A DNA stretch of 64,000 bases. Origin: an uncultured Prevotellaceae bacterium (GTDB lineage: Bacteria > Bacteroidota > Bacteroidia > Bacteroidales > Bacteroidaceae). The stretch covers positions 1 through 64,000 of the forward strand of contig CACYKE010000010.1 of the NCBI GenBank assembly GCA_902774925.1, written 5' to 3'. The notes under the pieces are model-generated. The model made no database searches. It was given only the letters and a program-made list of their open reading frames with translations, and was not told where the DNA came from. A program made the position numbers and the translations under genes. Position 1 is the first letter of the stretch, and each line of letters begins with the position of its first letter. Below, piece by piece: positions 43,366 to 51,346 of the stretch.

Positions 43366-43830
43366 ATGGAAAAAACTCTCGTATTATTGAAGCCCAGTTG
43401 CGTTCAGCGTCAACTGATTGGCGAGATTGTGACCCGTTTCGAGCGTCGTGGATTGCGCGTGGCAGGTATGAAGATGATGCAGCTCTCTGACGAGATCCTG
43501 CGCGAGCACTATGCCCACCTCGTTGACCGTCCCTTCTTCCCATCACTGGCCGCCTCCATGCAGACATCACCAGTAGTGGCTCTCGCCCTCGAAGGTGTGG
43601 ATGCCGTACAGGTGGTACGCACCATGACGGGCTCTACCAACGGACGTGAGGCTGCCCCAGGAACCATCCGAGGCGACTATTCGATGAGTAACCAGCAGAA
43701 CATCGTACATGCCAGCGACTCTACGTCGAATGCCGAGATAGAGCTGAAGCGTTTCTTCAAGGACGAGGAAATCTTCGACTATACCAGCGGTGCCTTCGCC
43801 TTCATCTACGGTTCAGGCGAGGCCAAATAA
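43366..43830 (+). CDS. ndk: Nucleoside-diphosphate kinase
   Basis: 154 residues. KTLVLLKPSCVQRQLIGEIV, MTGSTNGREAAPGTIRGDY and the phospho-His H115 in NIVHASDS. It transfers the terminal phosphate between nucleoside triphosphates. Bacteroidetes Ndk proteins have this slightly longer C-terminus. Convergent with the HU gene, 15 bp between stops. Confidence 0.95.
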   Translation: MEKTLVLLKPSCVQRQLIGEIVTRFERRGLRVAGMKMMQLSDEILREHYAHLVDRPFFPSLAASMQTSPVVALALEGVDAVQVVRTMTGSTNGREAAPGTIRGDYSMSNQQNIVHASDSTSNAEIELKRFFKDEEIFDYTSGAFAFIYGSGEAK

Positions 43831-43845
43831 CCTCAGCAACCCTCT

Positions 43846-44235
43846 TTATAATTGCTTGTCCTTCTCGAAGGTGATGTCCTTGTAGAGTTCGGGGGAGCCA
43901 TTTTCGCTTTCTGGGAGGAAGTGGAGGCGGACGCCGCGGATGTGCTTCTTGGCGCGGAAGGCCTTGGGGTCGTCCACCTTGTCGCTCTCGATTTCCAGTT
44001 TCAGCATCCCCCACTCTTTCAGCCGTACTTTATCTCCGTTTTGCAAGTGGCGACGGACGACTTCCGCAACAGTCATCATCAGTCCTTCGAGGGCTCCTCC
44101 GCTGATGTTCATGTGACGCGCAGCCTCTTCGTAAATCTGACGGCTCTCGATGGTCTGGTTATGAACGGCCACTGCCTTATACTTGCCGAAAGTGCTGAGC
44201 GTCGGCTTGGTTTCTTTCTTGATTTTGTATCTCAT
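43846..44235 (-). CDS. HU-family (HU-HIG) DNA-binding protein
   Basis: 129 residues. An HU-type dimer fold: helical first half (IYEEAARHMNISGGALEGLM then MTVAEVVRRHL), arm-like KVRLKEWGMLKLEIES, and RGVRLHFLPE. The extended N-terminus and the acidic C-terminal tail are typical of the Bacteroidales HU-HIG subgroup found beside VirE-type primases, as here (36 bp downstream of the primase gene). DNA-bending or anti-recombination role at the element inferred. Confidence 0.85.
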   Translation of the reverse strand: MRYKIKKETKPTLSTFGKYKAVAVHNQTIESRQIYEEAARHMNISGGALEGLMMTVAEVVRRHLQNGDKVRLKEWGMLKLEIESDKVDDPKAFRAKKHIRGVRLHFLPESENGSPELYKDITFEKDKQL

Positions 44236-44271
44236 CTTTGTTCGTTTTTTTGGATGTCATTTACTTGATGA

Positions 44272-46440
44272 TTACTTTTCGCAAAGCCAGTATTCGGATG
44301 CACCGTTTACAACGTGGTGCTTGAATCCGAACTTGAAGTTGTTCATGGCCTTGCCCAATACGGCTGGCGTTGTTCGCTTGGCATCGAAATAGGCATAGCG
44401 TCCAGCAAGGAAGGACAGGATTTCCGTCGTTCCCCACCAGCGGCCTTCGTCGTCCTTGGGTTTGCGGAAGCTCTCGTTGATCATCTCCACCAGATCGACT
44501 GTTCGCTGATAGGGCACATTTTCCTCAATCAGCGTCTGTATCTCGTCGTCGTCCAACCAGAAGCGTTCACCGCTATTGAACAGATGCAGGGCCTGAGCAT
44601 AGAGCTGGCGATGTTCGAGATTATCCGTAAAGTCGATGTTCTTGCCTGCAGGGATGCCCACGCAGACAAAACGTCGCGAACCCGTAGGATCCACCAACGG
44701 CTGTTGCTGATTGGTGGTGCCGATAAACGAGGTATAGCGACGATACTGCTTGATGGTCTTGCCGTAGGGCGGGCGGAACTTCACATCGGCAGACGACAGC
44801 AGGTATTTCAGCACGATTTGCTGCGAGTTGGTGGTCTTGTCGAACTCGTCGATGTTGATGAGCGCAAACGACGTCAGCGCAATGTTCAGGTCGAACTCGT
44901 TCTTGAAGTTCAGCTTGTCGTTGTAGTAGTCGCGCAGTTCTGGGGGTAGCAGGATCTTGCAGAAACGCGTCTTTCCGCAACCCTGCCGACCAATCAGCAA
45001 CGGTGTCAACGCATTGCCTGTCAGCTGCTTGTCACTCTCGCGCCACTGAGCCACCATACCCACCAGCCAATATCGTAGGTACTTCTCCCAATGCGGCTGG
45101 TTGGTCGGCACTCGTTTTGCGAGTGCTGTTATACGGTCCTCTCCGTCCCACTCCGGCAGAGCGTCCAACCAGGTGTTCACTGGGTCGTACTGCTCGATGC
45201 GCGTAGAATCGATAAAGCGGTTCACATCCTGATCCCATGACTTCAGTCCCAACTCGCGGGCCTCGATGGTCATATCGTTGCGCACCTCAATGGTTAGTGG
45301 CTTAAACGTCTGATCTTCAGAATATTTCATGCGGTATTCGGCCACACCCGTCATCAGGTTCTTGCGCATGTCGTAATTCGAGGTGAGAAACATCTCCGTC
45401 CGCATCGTCTGCAACGTCTCTTGCGGCACGCTCTTCAGCGGCTTCACTTTGTGCGTCTTCTGGTATTCCTCCAGCAGGGGAATCTCGTAGGTCGTCGAGA
45501 AGACGCTCTTCACCAATTCAGGGTCGTTGTGGAACAGCGGGTGCTCCAGCGTCATACCCTGAGCGTGAGCCAGCGGAATACCCTGTTCCAGCGACTTGCG
45601 GGCTATCTGCTGCAACAGCTGCATCTGACGATCTTCGTCGGGCAGGTCGAAATAGCCGCCCAACACCTCGCGCAGGATGAACACCCAGTTGAAGTGATAG
45701 GTGCGCTTGACGGTTCGCCCAGGCATCAAGTGGTCGCTCTCCCACGAGATGGGTGTCGGCTCCGGCTGGTCGTGCTTCAGCGCGTCGGCCTTGAAGGGGC
45801 GCGCATCCGGATTGAAATACATCTCAGGGTCGGCACTGATATAGACCGTCCGCTCCAACTTGGGATCCAAATACTCGATGTCCAGCCCGAACTGGTTCTG
45901 ATACGCCCTCCGCGCCGTGTTATATATATTAAGGTGGAACTGACGAATCTCATCCTCATCCTTTGGCAAAAGGTCTGCGCAGCCATTCCCCTCCTGAGCA
46001 GGAGGGGTCAGGGGTGGTCTAAATAGCTCTCCTCTGCACACGATTTTCACCGACTTTCCAGATGCTCCGAGGTAAGCCATCAACGTCTCGTCCATTCGCG
46101 ATGCCAGATTCCTCACCTTCACGGCATCCTCGTAGGTCTTCAAGCCATTGACCTCGATGACAACCAGTGCATTATACTTCAGAAATCGGATGCCACCCGC
46201 ATACTTGTCGCACTCAGCAGAGAAAACGATTCTGGGCAGACCAAACACATGTTCACCGTCATACACAATCTGTCCGTCGTCCAGACGTACCGGCTTAAAA
46301 AACTGATAGTTCAGTCGCAAGTCATAGACGGCCTTAGCATTGGGATTCTTCTTGATGGTTTCAGCCAGCGCAGACAGCTCCACACGGTGCAGCACCTGCT
46401 TCTTCCGAGAAAACTTGATAAGCGTTACTTTCATAGCCAT
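44272..46440 (-). CDS. VirE-type primase-helicase protein
   Basis: 722 residues. The N-terminal BT4734/VirE-N-like domain (about 1-140) is followed by a linker, a middle domain with DALPEWDGEDRI, and a P-loop ATPase with GRQGCGKT (484-491), Walker B-like LINIDEFD (528-535) and arginine-finger region GSRRFVCV. This is the DUF3987/VirE superfamily-3-like helicase group of Bacteroidales elements. Residues about 144-151 lie in a PPLTPPAQEG insert encoded by a palindrome (45988-46007). Upstream lies the symmetric repeat locus; downstream the HU gene. Confidence 0.85.
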   Translation of the reverse strand: MAMKVTLIKFSRKKQVLHRVELSALAETIKKNPNAKAVYDLRLNYQFFKPVRLDDGQIVYDGEHVFGLPRIVFSAECDKYAGGIRFLKYNALVVIEVNGLKTYEDAVKVRNLASRMDETLMAYLGASGKSVKIVCRGELFRPPLTPPAQEGNGCADLLPKDEDEIRQFHLNIYNTARRAYQNQFGLDIEYLDPKLERTVYISADPEMYFNPDARPFKADALKHDQPEPTPISWESDHLMPGRTVKRTYHFNWVFILREVLGGYFDLPDEDRQMQLLQQIARKSLEQGIPLAHAQGMTLEHPLFHNDPELVKSVFSTTYEIPLLEEYQKTHKVKPLKSVPQETLQTMRTEMFLTSNYDMRKNLMTGVAEYRMKYSEDQTFKPLTIEVRNDMTIEARELGLKSWDQDVNRFIDSTRIEQYDPVNTWLDALPEWDGEDRITALAKRVPTNQPHWEKYLRYWLVGMVAQWRESDKQLTGNALTPLLIGRQGCGKTRFCKILLPPELRDYYNDKLNFKNEFDLNIALTSFALINIDEFDKTTNSQQIVLKYLLSSADVKFRPPYGKTIKQYRRYTSFIGTTNQQQPLVDPTGSRRFVCVGIPAGKNIDFTDNLEHRQLYAQALHLFNSGERFWLDDDEIQTLIEENVPYQRTVDLVEMINESFRKPKDDEGRWWGTTEILSFLAGRYAYFDAKRTTPAVLGKAMNNFKFGFKHHVVNGASEYWLCEK
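45988..46007. repeat. Palindromic element inside the VirE coding region
   Basis: CCCCTCCT-GAGC-AGGAGGGG, a perfect 8-bp-arm palindrome, read in frame as part of RPPLTPPAQEGNG. The Pro-rich insert breaks an otherwise ordinary protein sequence. Confidence 0.65.
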
Positions 46441-46656
46441 TATTTTATGTTATTATTATACGTTATTGATCATTATCCGTTGTTATTTCCGTTATGGTTC
46501 TATACGAATTGCAAAGATACAAAATTTTCTGCTCCTTTGCAAATATTTTGGCAACAAAATCAAAAGAATTTTGCAGAACAAAATCATTTTTTCCAATTTT
46601 TCCACTACCAAAATTGAATTAACACATTGTAATTCTTGGACTTACACGATTTTCTC

Positions 46657-46718
46657 CTCCTACTTTGCTCCTACTTTCCCGCTACTTTGCCCCTACTTTG
46701 CTACTACTTTGCTACTAC
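46657..46718 (-). repeat. Left array of 11-bp repeats (GTAGnnGCAAA)
   Basis: On the minus strand, GTAGTAGCAAA twice, GTAGGGGCAAA, GTAGCGGGAAA, GTAGGAGCAAA and a partial GTAGGAG. The units are head to tail without spacers. Confidence 0.9.
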
Positions 46719-46907
46719 CTAGCTCATCTGATACTCTTGGCTTTCAAGTTTTTATATACGCATTCTCTCCGCAATTCTCTAGAGAATTCAAACGTTTCTT
46801 CGCCACTTAGCAATCGTTAGTGCGTACTTAAGCCTTGAATTCTCTAGAGAATTCAAGAGTTATTCATGCTTTGTCATTTTGTTTTCCAGTAATATCATTT
46901 GCGTTTG
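46719..46907. other. Symmetric core with two perfect palindromes
   Basis: AATTCTCTAGAGAATT at 46773-46788 and a 24-bp palindrome (CTTGAATTCTCT and its complement) at 46834-46857. Their midpoint (46813) equals the midpoint between the inner edges of the two arrays. Flanks show weak inverted similarity (about 14 of 22 positions). No gene seen. Confidence 0.7.
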
Positions 46908-46962
46908 GTAGGGGCAAGGTAGGAGGAAAGTAGGAGGAAAGTAGAAGCAAAGTAGAAGCAAA
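46908..46962 (+). repeat. Right array of 11-bp repeats (GTAGnnGCAAA)
   Basis: GTAGGGGCAAG, GTAGGAGGAAA twice, GTAGAAGCAAA twice; a lone further copy GTAGGAGCAAA is at 47007-47017. The orientation is opposite to the left array. Confidence 0.9.
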
Positions 46963-47171
46963 ATATCTTATAACATACTTACAATCAATAAAATAACACA
47001 TATTTGGTAGGAGCAAATATAAAAAATTAGATTTTAAGCCATAAATTTAATACGAAAAACATTAATTTCCGTCTCATCGCTCATGTAATGCGTTTCGCTT
47101 GCAAAGTTACACATTATATTTCACATCAGCCAGTCCATGTTACACTTCTATTGCCTTCCTGTCGAACACTG
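46963..47171. other. AT-rich intergenic stretch
   Basis: Apart from the single 11-mer at 47007-47017 I see no gene or clear signal here; it lies between the right repeat array and the 3' end of the 191-aa gene. Confidence 0.4.
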
Positions 47172-47747
47172 TCACTCACCAGTCCCCTTGGCATGTTTTT
47201 GCTTCGGATTCCAGTCATGCACTAACTGGAAGAGCCGTTCCATTTCCTCTTCTATTGTTGTTGGGTAGCGCAAGGTGAGAATATAGATTCTTTTCTCCTC
47301 CACCACATATTGTTCATAAAATCGGTAGTCACCCTCCATTGTCTCGCCCTTCAGATAGAAATATCCCTCGTGCATATCTCTCATCATGATAGAATCCCCA
47401 TTCTCCTCACTTTTTGCCATCGCTATCAGCTCTGCTGCCGTCTCAGTATCCCATTTCCCGCTATTCTTCAGTGAAAAGGCTATCATCTCCATCCCCTTGC
47501 CAATGGTATCTGCCAAGAGCAATCTGCTATGGATATTGTCGACGCTGTCAAGTACAAAGATATCAGGATACTCCACTCGAAACAATGCATTCCCTACATC
47601 TATTGTGTTGGTTTGTTCCCACCCGATGACCTGTTTTTCCTTCTCATGCCACGTCCAATCGTTAATGTGGTATCCCTCGTCATATGTGCAGTAATACACC
47701 AGCCCTGCTACCAGTCCCACCGCAATCACTATCAATAGTTTCTTCAT
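47172..47747 (-). CDS. Unknown exported/anchored protein, 191 aa
   Basis: N-terminal hydrophobic segment (LLIVIAVGLVAGLVYYC) that is a signal anchor or atypical lipoprotein signal (Cys 20). The body (GWEQTNTIDVGNALFRVEYP ... GYFYLKGETMEGDYRFYEQY ... YILTLRYPTTIEEEME) is a small alpha/beta domain, reminiscent of PsbP/DUF1795-like folds, but that is not certain. A minus-strand -7 box TAACTTTG is at 47771-47778. Single gene. Confidence 0.65.
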   Translation of the reverse strand: MKKLLIVIAVGLVAGLVYYCTYDEGYHINDWTWHEKEKQVIGWEQTNTIDVGNALFRVEYPDIFVLDSVDNIHSRLLLADTIGKGMEMIAFSLKNSGKWDTETAAELIAMAKSEENGDSIMMRDMHEGYFYLKGETMEGDYRFYEQYVVEEKRIYILTLRYPTTIEEEMERLFQLVHDWNPKQKHAKGTGE

Positions 47748-47855
47748 GTATTTACTTTTAAGTTCTGCCGCAAAGTTACGTTATATAGCCAATGATTTCA
47801 TTTCTCCATTATTTCTTACTTTGATTTTGCAAAGATACGTTTTTTTTCAAACTTG

Positions 47856-48125
47856 TTAGTATATCCGCTTAAAATCATCCCCTAACTGATTCCAGTAGAT
47901 ATGCGTAAAGCAATGTCCGTTCACCTTTTGGATTCTACTGACTTTAAACGTCCGTTCTTCATTTATGTCGAGTCGCAATGCCTGAATATACATCCCCCCG
48001 TAATAGCTGGAATAACGTATGTCTGCTATTCTGCAAGTAAACACATTTCCAGCCCTTGTGCAATACTCAATCTCTATCTCCTGATTCGTTTGCACAGCCC
48101 TGTCAATCACCTCCTCTATCGCCAT
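47856..48125 (-). CDS. Small WYL-like protein, 89 aa
   Basis: AIEEVIDRAVQTNQEIEIEY then CRIADIRYSSYYGGMYIQAL and RLDINEERTFKVSRI resemble the core strands of a WYL-like (Sm-fold) ligand-binding domain without its DNA-binding part. Overlaps the dnaB stop by 23 bp, so it is the last gene of the dnaB operon. A regulatory or nucleic-acid-binding role is only a guess. Confidence 0.6.
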   Translation of the reverse strand: MAIEEVIDRAVQTNQEIEIEYCTRAGNVFTCRIADIRYSSYYGGMYIQALRLDINEERTFKVSRIQKVNGHCFTHIYWNQLGDDFKRIY

Positions 48126-49623
48126 CCATCTTTGCTAAATTAAACGGGTCATATTCTTCAGTCGTGAAAAGAACACCATCATTAATTTTTGACCCAATGA
48201 TTTCACCGCCCTCTGTTGGTGGACGTAAGGATGGGTCATCACAATTATCAAAGCGAGTATACTCACCCCTAAACTCCATCATGATGATACCCGTAGCACC
48301 TTTACGATGCTTTGATATAATGACCTCGGCTTTCTGATGATAGTCAATCAAACCATCAGAACTCATCATAATACCGTAATACTCTGGACGATGCAGGAAT
48401 ATAACCATATCTGCATCCTGTTCAATGGCTCCTGATTCTCTAAGGTCAGACAGGTGTGGACGTTTACCTTCTGCTCCTTCACGTGATTCCACTCCACGGT
48501 TCAGCTGACTCAATGCAAGCACAGGTATGTTCAACTCCTTCGCCAAGCCTTTCAGCGAACGCGATATCAACGACACCTCTTCTTGCCGACTATTATATCT
48601 CATACCGCTGGCCGTCATCAGTTGTAGATAGTCAATCATAATCAGCCTAACACCATGCTCCTTCACCAATCTACGAGCTTTTGACCTCAAGTCCATGATA
48701 GAGAGTCCTTCCGAATCATCTATGTACAATGGAGCCTCCTTTAATAGTTCTATATTATTATCCAACTTTATCCAATCTTGGGTCTCCAAACGTCCATTTA
48801 CCAGTTTCGTACCTTCTATCTTACATGCATTCGACATCAATCGGTTGGTCAACTGCACATCCGACATCTCCAGCGAAAAGAATGCCATTGGTATTTTCTG
48901 GTCGGCAGCAATGTTCTTCGCAAGCGAGAGCGCAAAAGCCGTCTTTCCCATTGCTGGGCGTCCGGCAATAATCACAAGGTCAGAGTTCTGCCAACCGCAT
49001 GTTTTCTCGTCAAGTAGTGTAAAGCCTGTTGATATACCTGTAGTAGCCCCCGTGTTTTCATGGGCTATTTTCACCAACTCCACAGCTTTGTCTACTATTG
49101 GCGACAGTACAGAGTAATCCTTCTTCATATTCTTCTGCGACAGTTCGAAGAGCGTACTTTCCGCTTCGTCCACAACATCTTTGATGTCATTTGTCTCGTC
49201 AAAGACTTTCTTCCCCACATCGCTGACGTAGCGTATCATTTGTCTGGCCAAATACTTTTCTGCCACGATATTCGTATGATACTCGATATTGGCAGATGTC
49301 GCCACCATCGAACTTAGATCTGCAATATAACCTGGACCACCCACATCTTCGAGCTTGCCCATCTTTCCCAGTTTATCCGTCACGGTTAGGACATCTATCG
49401 GACAATCCTCCATGCTAAGACTGCGGATGGCATCATACACCATTTGGTTTCGTGGCTCATAGAAACTCTCAGGCACCAACTTGTCGCACACCTCCATATA
49501 AGCATTTTTGTCTATCATCAATGCACCCAGTACAGCCTTCTCTACCTCAGGAGCCTGTGGTTGTACATGAGCAAACTCCATAGGTGTTTGTCTCATTGGT
49601 CTTTTGCGTTCATTACTGTTCAT
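48103..49623 (-). CDS. dnaB: Replicative DNA helicase DnaB
   Basis: 506 residues. N-terminal DnaB domain (PEVEKAVLGALMIDKNAY), RecA-fold core with Walker A AGRPAMGKTA, Walker B LIMIDYLQLM, the SQLNRGVESRE loop and DLRESGAIEQDADMVIFLHR. A full-length, intact replicative helicase. It sits in an operon with two unknown small genes (overlaps of 11 and 23 bp) in accessory surroundings, so it may be a second, element-linked copy; this needs the rest of the genome. Confidence 0.92.
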   Translation of the reverse strand: MNSNERKRPMRQTPMEFAHVQPQAPEVEKAVLGALMIDKNAYMEVCDKLVPESFYEPRNQMVYDAIRSLSMEDCPIDVLTVTDKLGKMGKLEDVGGPGYIADLSSMVATSANIEYHTNIVAEKYLARQMIRYVSDVGKKVFDETNDIKDVVDEAESTLFELSQKNMKKDYSVLSPIVDKAVELVKIAHENTGATTGISTGFTLLDEKTCGWQNSDLVIIAGRPAMGKTAFALSLAKNIAADQKIPMAFFSLEMSDVQLTNRLMSNACKIEGTKLVNGRLETQDWIKLDNNIELLKEAPLYIDDSEGLSIMDLRSKARRLVKEHGVRLIMIDYLQLMTASGMRYNSRQEEVSLISRSLKGLAKELNIPVLALSQLNRGVESREGAEGKRPHLSDLRESGAIEQDADMVIFLHRPEYYGIMMSSDGLIDYHQKAEVIISKHRKGATGIIMMEFRGEYTRFDNCDDPSLRPPTEGGEIIGSKINDGVLFTTEEYDPFNLAKMDGDRGGD

Positions 49624-50026
49624 CTTTCATCTGCGCTTTTATCCATTTCTGGTCACTCTTGTTCGAATTCATGAAGGCATTGACAATATCTGCCTTGTCT
49701 TTTCCCGCCTTATATCTTTCCTGCATTTCCGACCTGATCAGCGACACGTTGCCACTCTTCTTGTCCCTGAATTCCTCTATCAATTCTTCCGTCGACAAGT
49801 TCTTAATCCTTTCCTCGCGTTTCCCTAACTGCTCAGCAAACAACCTTCTGAATATTTCATCCTTCAGTATCTTGGCGTCCTTCATCCACCTGCTGCTATA
49901 TAGCGCAAACAGCTGTTCACGCGATAATCCTTCCAACATACCCACACACTTTCTTAACTCCGCATCATCCCATCCAGAATAATGCGCCTTCCTTGCCTGT
50001 TGCAAAATGTACTCGTAGTCTGTCAT
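49613..50026 (-). CDS. Unknown helical protein, 137 aa
   Basis: Helical and highly charged (YEYILQQARKAHYSGWDDAE, KNLSTEELIEEFRDKKSGNV). The length and its place directly upstream of dnaB, overlapping by 11 bp, might suggest a helicase loader-like or accessory role, but no motif supports it. First gene of the operon controlled by the promoter at 50054 and palindrome at 50096. Confidence 0.6.
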   Translation of the reverse strand: MTDYEYILQQARKAHYSGWDDAELRKCVGMLEGLSREQLFALYSSRWMKDAKILKDEIFRRLFAEQLGKREERIKNLSTEELIEEFRDKKSGNVSLIRSEMQERYKAGKDKADIVNAFMNSNKSDQKWIKAQMKDEQ

Positions 50027-50053
50027 AGTTCACTACAAAATTAAATTTGGTTG

Positions 50054-50061
50054 CGAAGTTA
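50054..50061 (-). promoter_or_regulatory. -7 box of the dnaB operon
   Basis: TAACTTCG on the minus strand (one change from TAnnTTTG), 28 bp before the first start codon. Confidence 0.45.
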
Positions 50062-50095
50062 GCCATTTCTAACAACGCAACCAAACAATTTCGCT

Positions 50096-50110
50096 CCACA
50101 AGGCTTGTGG
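50096..50110. promoter_or_regulatory. Operator-like palindrome 1 (CCACAAG-G-CTTGTGG)
   Basis: Perfect 7-1-7 palindrome centred at 50103, 42 bp upstream of the -7 box of the dnaB operon. Same core as 51328-51346 and 63268-63280. Confidence 0.6.
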
Positions 50111-50138
50111 AAATGCGAATTTCTCAATTAATCCGAAA

Positions 50139-50537
50139 TCATAGCGTAATGCTCAATATTTCACGTGCAAAGCGATGTAAGCCATTAATAATACGATCTG
50201 CCTGCTTTTGACGCGGAACCGAGCGACGGTGCAGATAGTTAGAGAGCTGTTTCTGATGAATGCCCGTCATACGTTCCAGTCCTGCTAATGACAGATATTC
50301 GCCATAGTACTCCAAAAAACTGGGAACGTCGAATTTCCATTCTATTTCAAACTCTCCCTTTATCTGTTTAGGCCAACGGTCTTCTGGGAGATTCTTCTTG
50401 ATAAGGCTGATAGCTTCCATTGCATCGGCCTTAACAGCTTCTATGCTATCTCCAGCAGCATAGATTCCATCACAATTATCTGAATAGGCATCAAAGAAGT
50501 CTTTAGACTTTTCGATAATCATTATAATCTTTTCCAT
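50139..50537 (-). CDS. hicB: HicB-family antitoxin with HTH domain
   Basis: 132 residues. The N-terminal partial RNase H-like fold (SKDFFDAYSDNCDGIYAAGD then SIEAVKADAMEAI) is the HicB fold; residues about 80-130 form an HTH (LAGLERMTGIHQKQLSNYLH) that should bind its own promoter. Lies 29 bp downstream of hicA, the usual order. It neutralises HicA and represses the pair. Confidence 0.82.
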   Translation of the reverse strand: MEKIIMIIEKSKDFFDAYSDNCDGIYAAGDSIEAVKADAMEAISLIKKNLPEDRWPKQIKGEFEIEWKFDVPSFLEYYGEYLSLAGLERMTGIHQKQLSNYLHRRSVPRQKQADRIINGLHRFAREILSITL

Positions 50538-50566
50538 AACACAACGTTACTTATACTTATTAGTTC

Positions 50567-50746
50567 TTAAATTCCGTACTTTCTTATTAGCTTATTAGCA
50601 ATCCCTGTTCCCATCTCTTTTGCTCCATGATAAGGAATGGGTTCCGTCATTACGCCATCTTTTATATAGAAGTAGTGACTTCCTTCAGCATGGTCAAATT
50701 TGTATCCAGCTTTAATGAACCTTCTATGTAGTTCAGAACTTTTCAT
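50567..50746 (-). CDS. hicA: HicA-type mRNA interferase toxin
   Basis: 59 residues from the ATG at 50746 (MKSSELHRRFIKAGYKFDHA); upstream codons read through the promoter and are not protein-like. The double-stranded RNA-binding-like fold with the catalytic His in EGSHYFYIKDG and the IPYHGAKEMGTGIANKLIRK end match HicA. A minus-strand -7 box TATTTTTG is at 50774-50781. Ribosome-independent mRNA cleavage expected. Confidence 0.85.
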   Translation of the reverse strand: MKSSELHRRFIKAGYKFDHAEGSHYFYIKDGVMTEPIPYHGAKEMGTGIANKLIRKYGI

Positions 50747-50880
50747 TATTGCCTTATTTGCTGTTTTATGCTGCAAAAATAGTAATTTTTCTATTATTGG
50801 CCAAATTTTACGCTGCAAAAATAGAAAAAATACTATTATTTAACATTCCATGAAAACCAAACACGTGAATCAATGCGATT

Positions 50881-51267
50881 TTATTCCCAGACCACCAAAT
50901 CGCGAGGCAGAGCGATTTTCTTTGCCTCGCCACGCAGGCCATCTATATAATAATGTCTGGCCAAATGGTCGTCAAACCTACCTACGAATGCTCCACGAAT
51001 TCTGGCGCACTTTTCGTTGATGGAGTTCAGCAACGGATTCGTCACATCCTCTATACTTTGTATCGCCCTGTCACTCATTCCGTAGGGTTTCAGTTTCACA
51101 TATATCTCCGTCAACTCCTCGCGATAGTCAGGCAGATGCTTAAACAAGATACCTTCTGGATGATTCAAGAATAATAGGTATACCGCCTTCTGATCATTCT
51201 TGTACATCTTATAAAACATGTACACCCCAAGCAATGCTGCCATTACAATAAATCCTTCCATAATCAT
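50881..51267 (-). CDS. Unknown protein with membrane anchor, paralogue of the next gene
   Basis: 128 residues from the ATG at 51267 (MIMEGFIVMAALLGVYMFYK). The frame is open further upstream, but the promoter -7 box (51288-51295) lies between. One N-terminal transmembrane helix is followed by a ~100-residue domain: KAVYLLFLNHPEGILFKHLP ... RAIQSIEDVTNPLLNSINEK ... CARIRGAF ... ARHYYIDGLRGEAKKIAL. The same domain makes up the C-terminal half of the neighbour at 51330-51902. The family is not recognised; a winged-helix-like fold is possible. Confidence 0.65.
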   Translation of the reverse strand: MIMEGFIVMAALLGVYMFYKMYKNDQKAVYLLFLNHPEGILFKHLPDYREELTEIYVKLKPYGMSDRAIQSIEDVTNPLLNSINEKCARIRGAFVGRFDDHLARHYYIDGLRGEAKKIALPRDLVVWE

Positions 51268-51287
51268 TCCTAAATTTTGCTTGTTTG

Positions 51288-51295
51288 CAAAGTTA
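51288..51295 (-). promoter_or_regulatory. -7 box of the 128-aa gene
   Basis: TAACTTTG on the minus strand, 20 bp before the start codon at 51267. Confidence 0.6.
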
Positions 51296-51327
51296 TTATC
51301 TATTTTGTTATTTCCAAAGCATTTTTC

Positions 51328-51346
51328 TTTCACAAGCCTTGTGAAA
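51328..51346. promoter_or_regulatory. Operator-like palindrome 2 (TTTCACAAG-C-CTTGTGAAA)
   Basis: Perfect 9-1-9 palindrome centred at 51337, exactly 42 bp upstream of the -7 box at 51288-51295. It overlaps the stop codon of the upstream paralogue. Confidence 0.65.

Noticed and set aside
46657..46962. Repeat arrays considered as CRISPR
   Set aside because: Units of 11 bp are contiguous without spacers and occur in two inverted blocks; no cas genes nearby.
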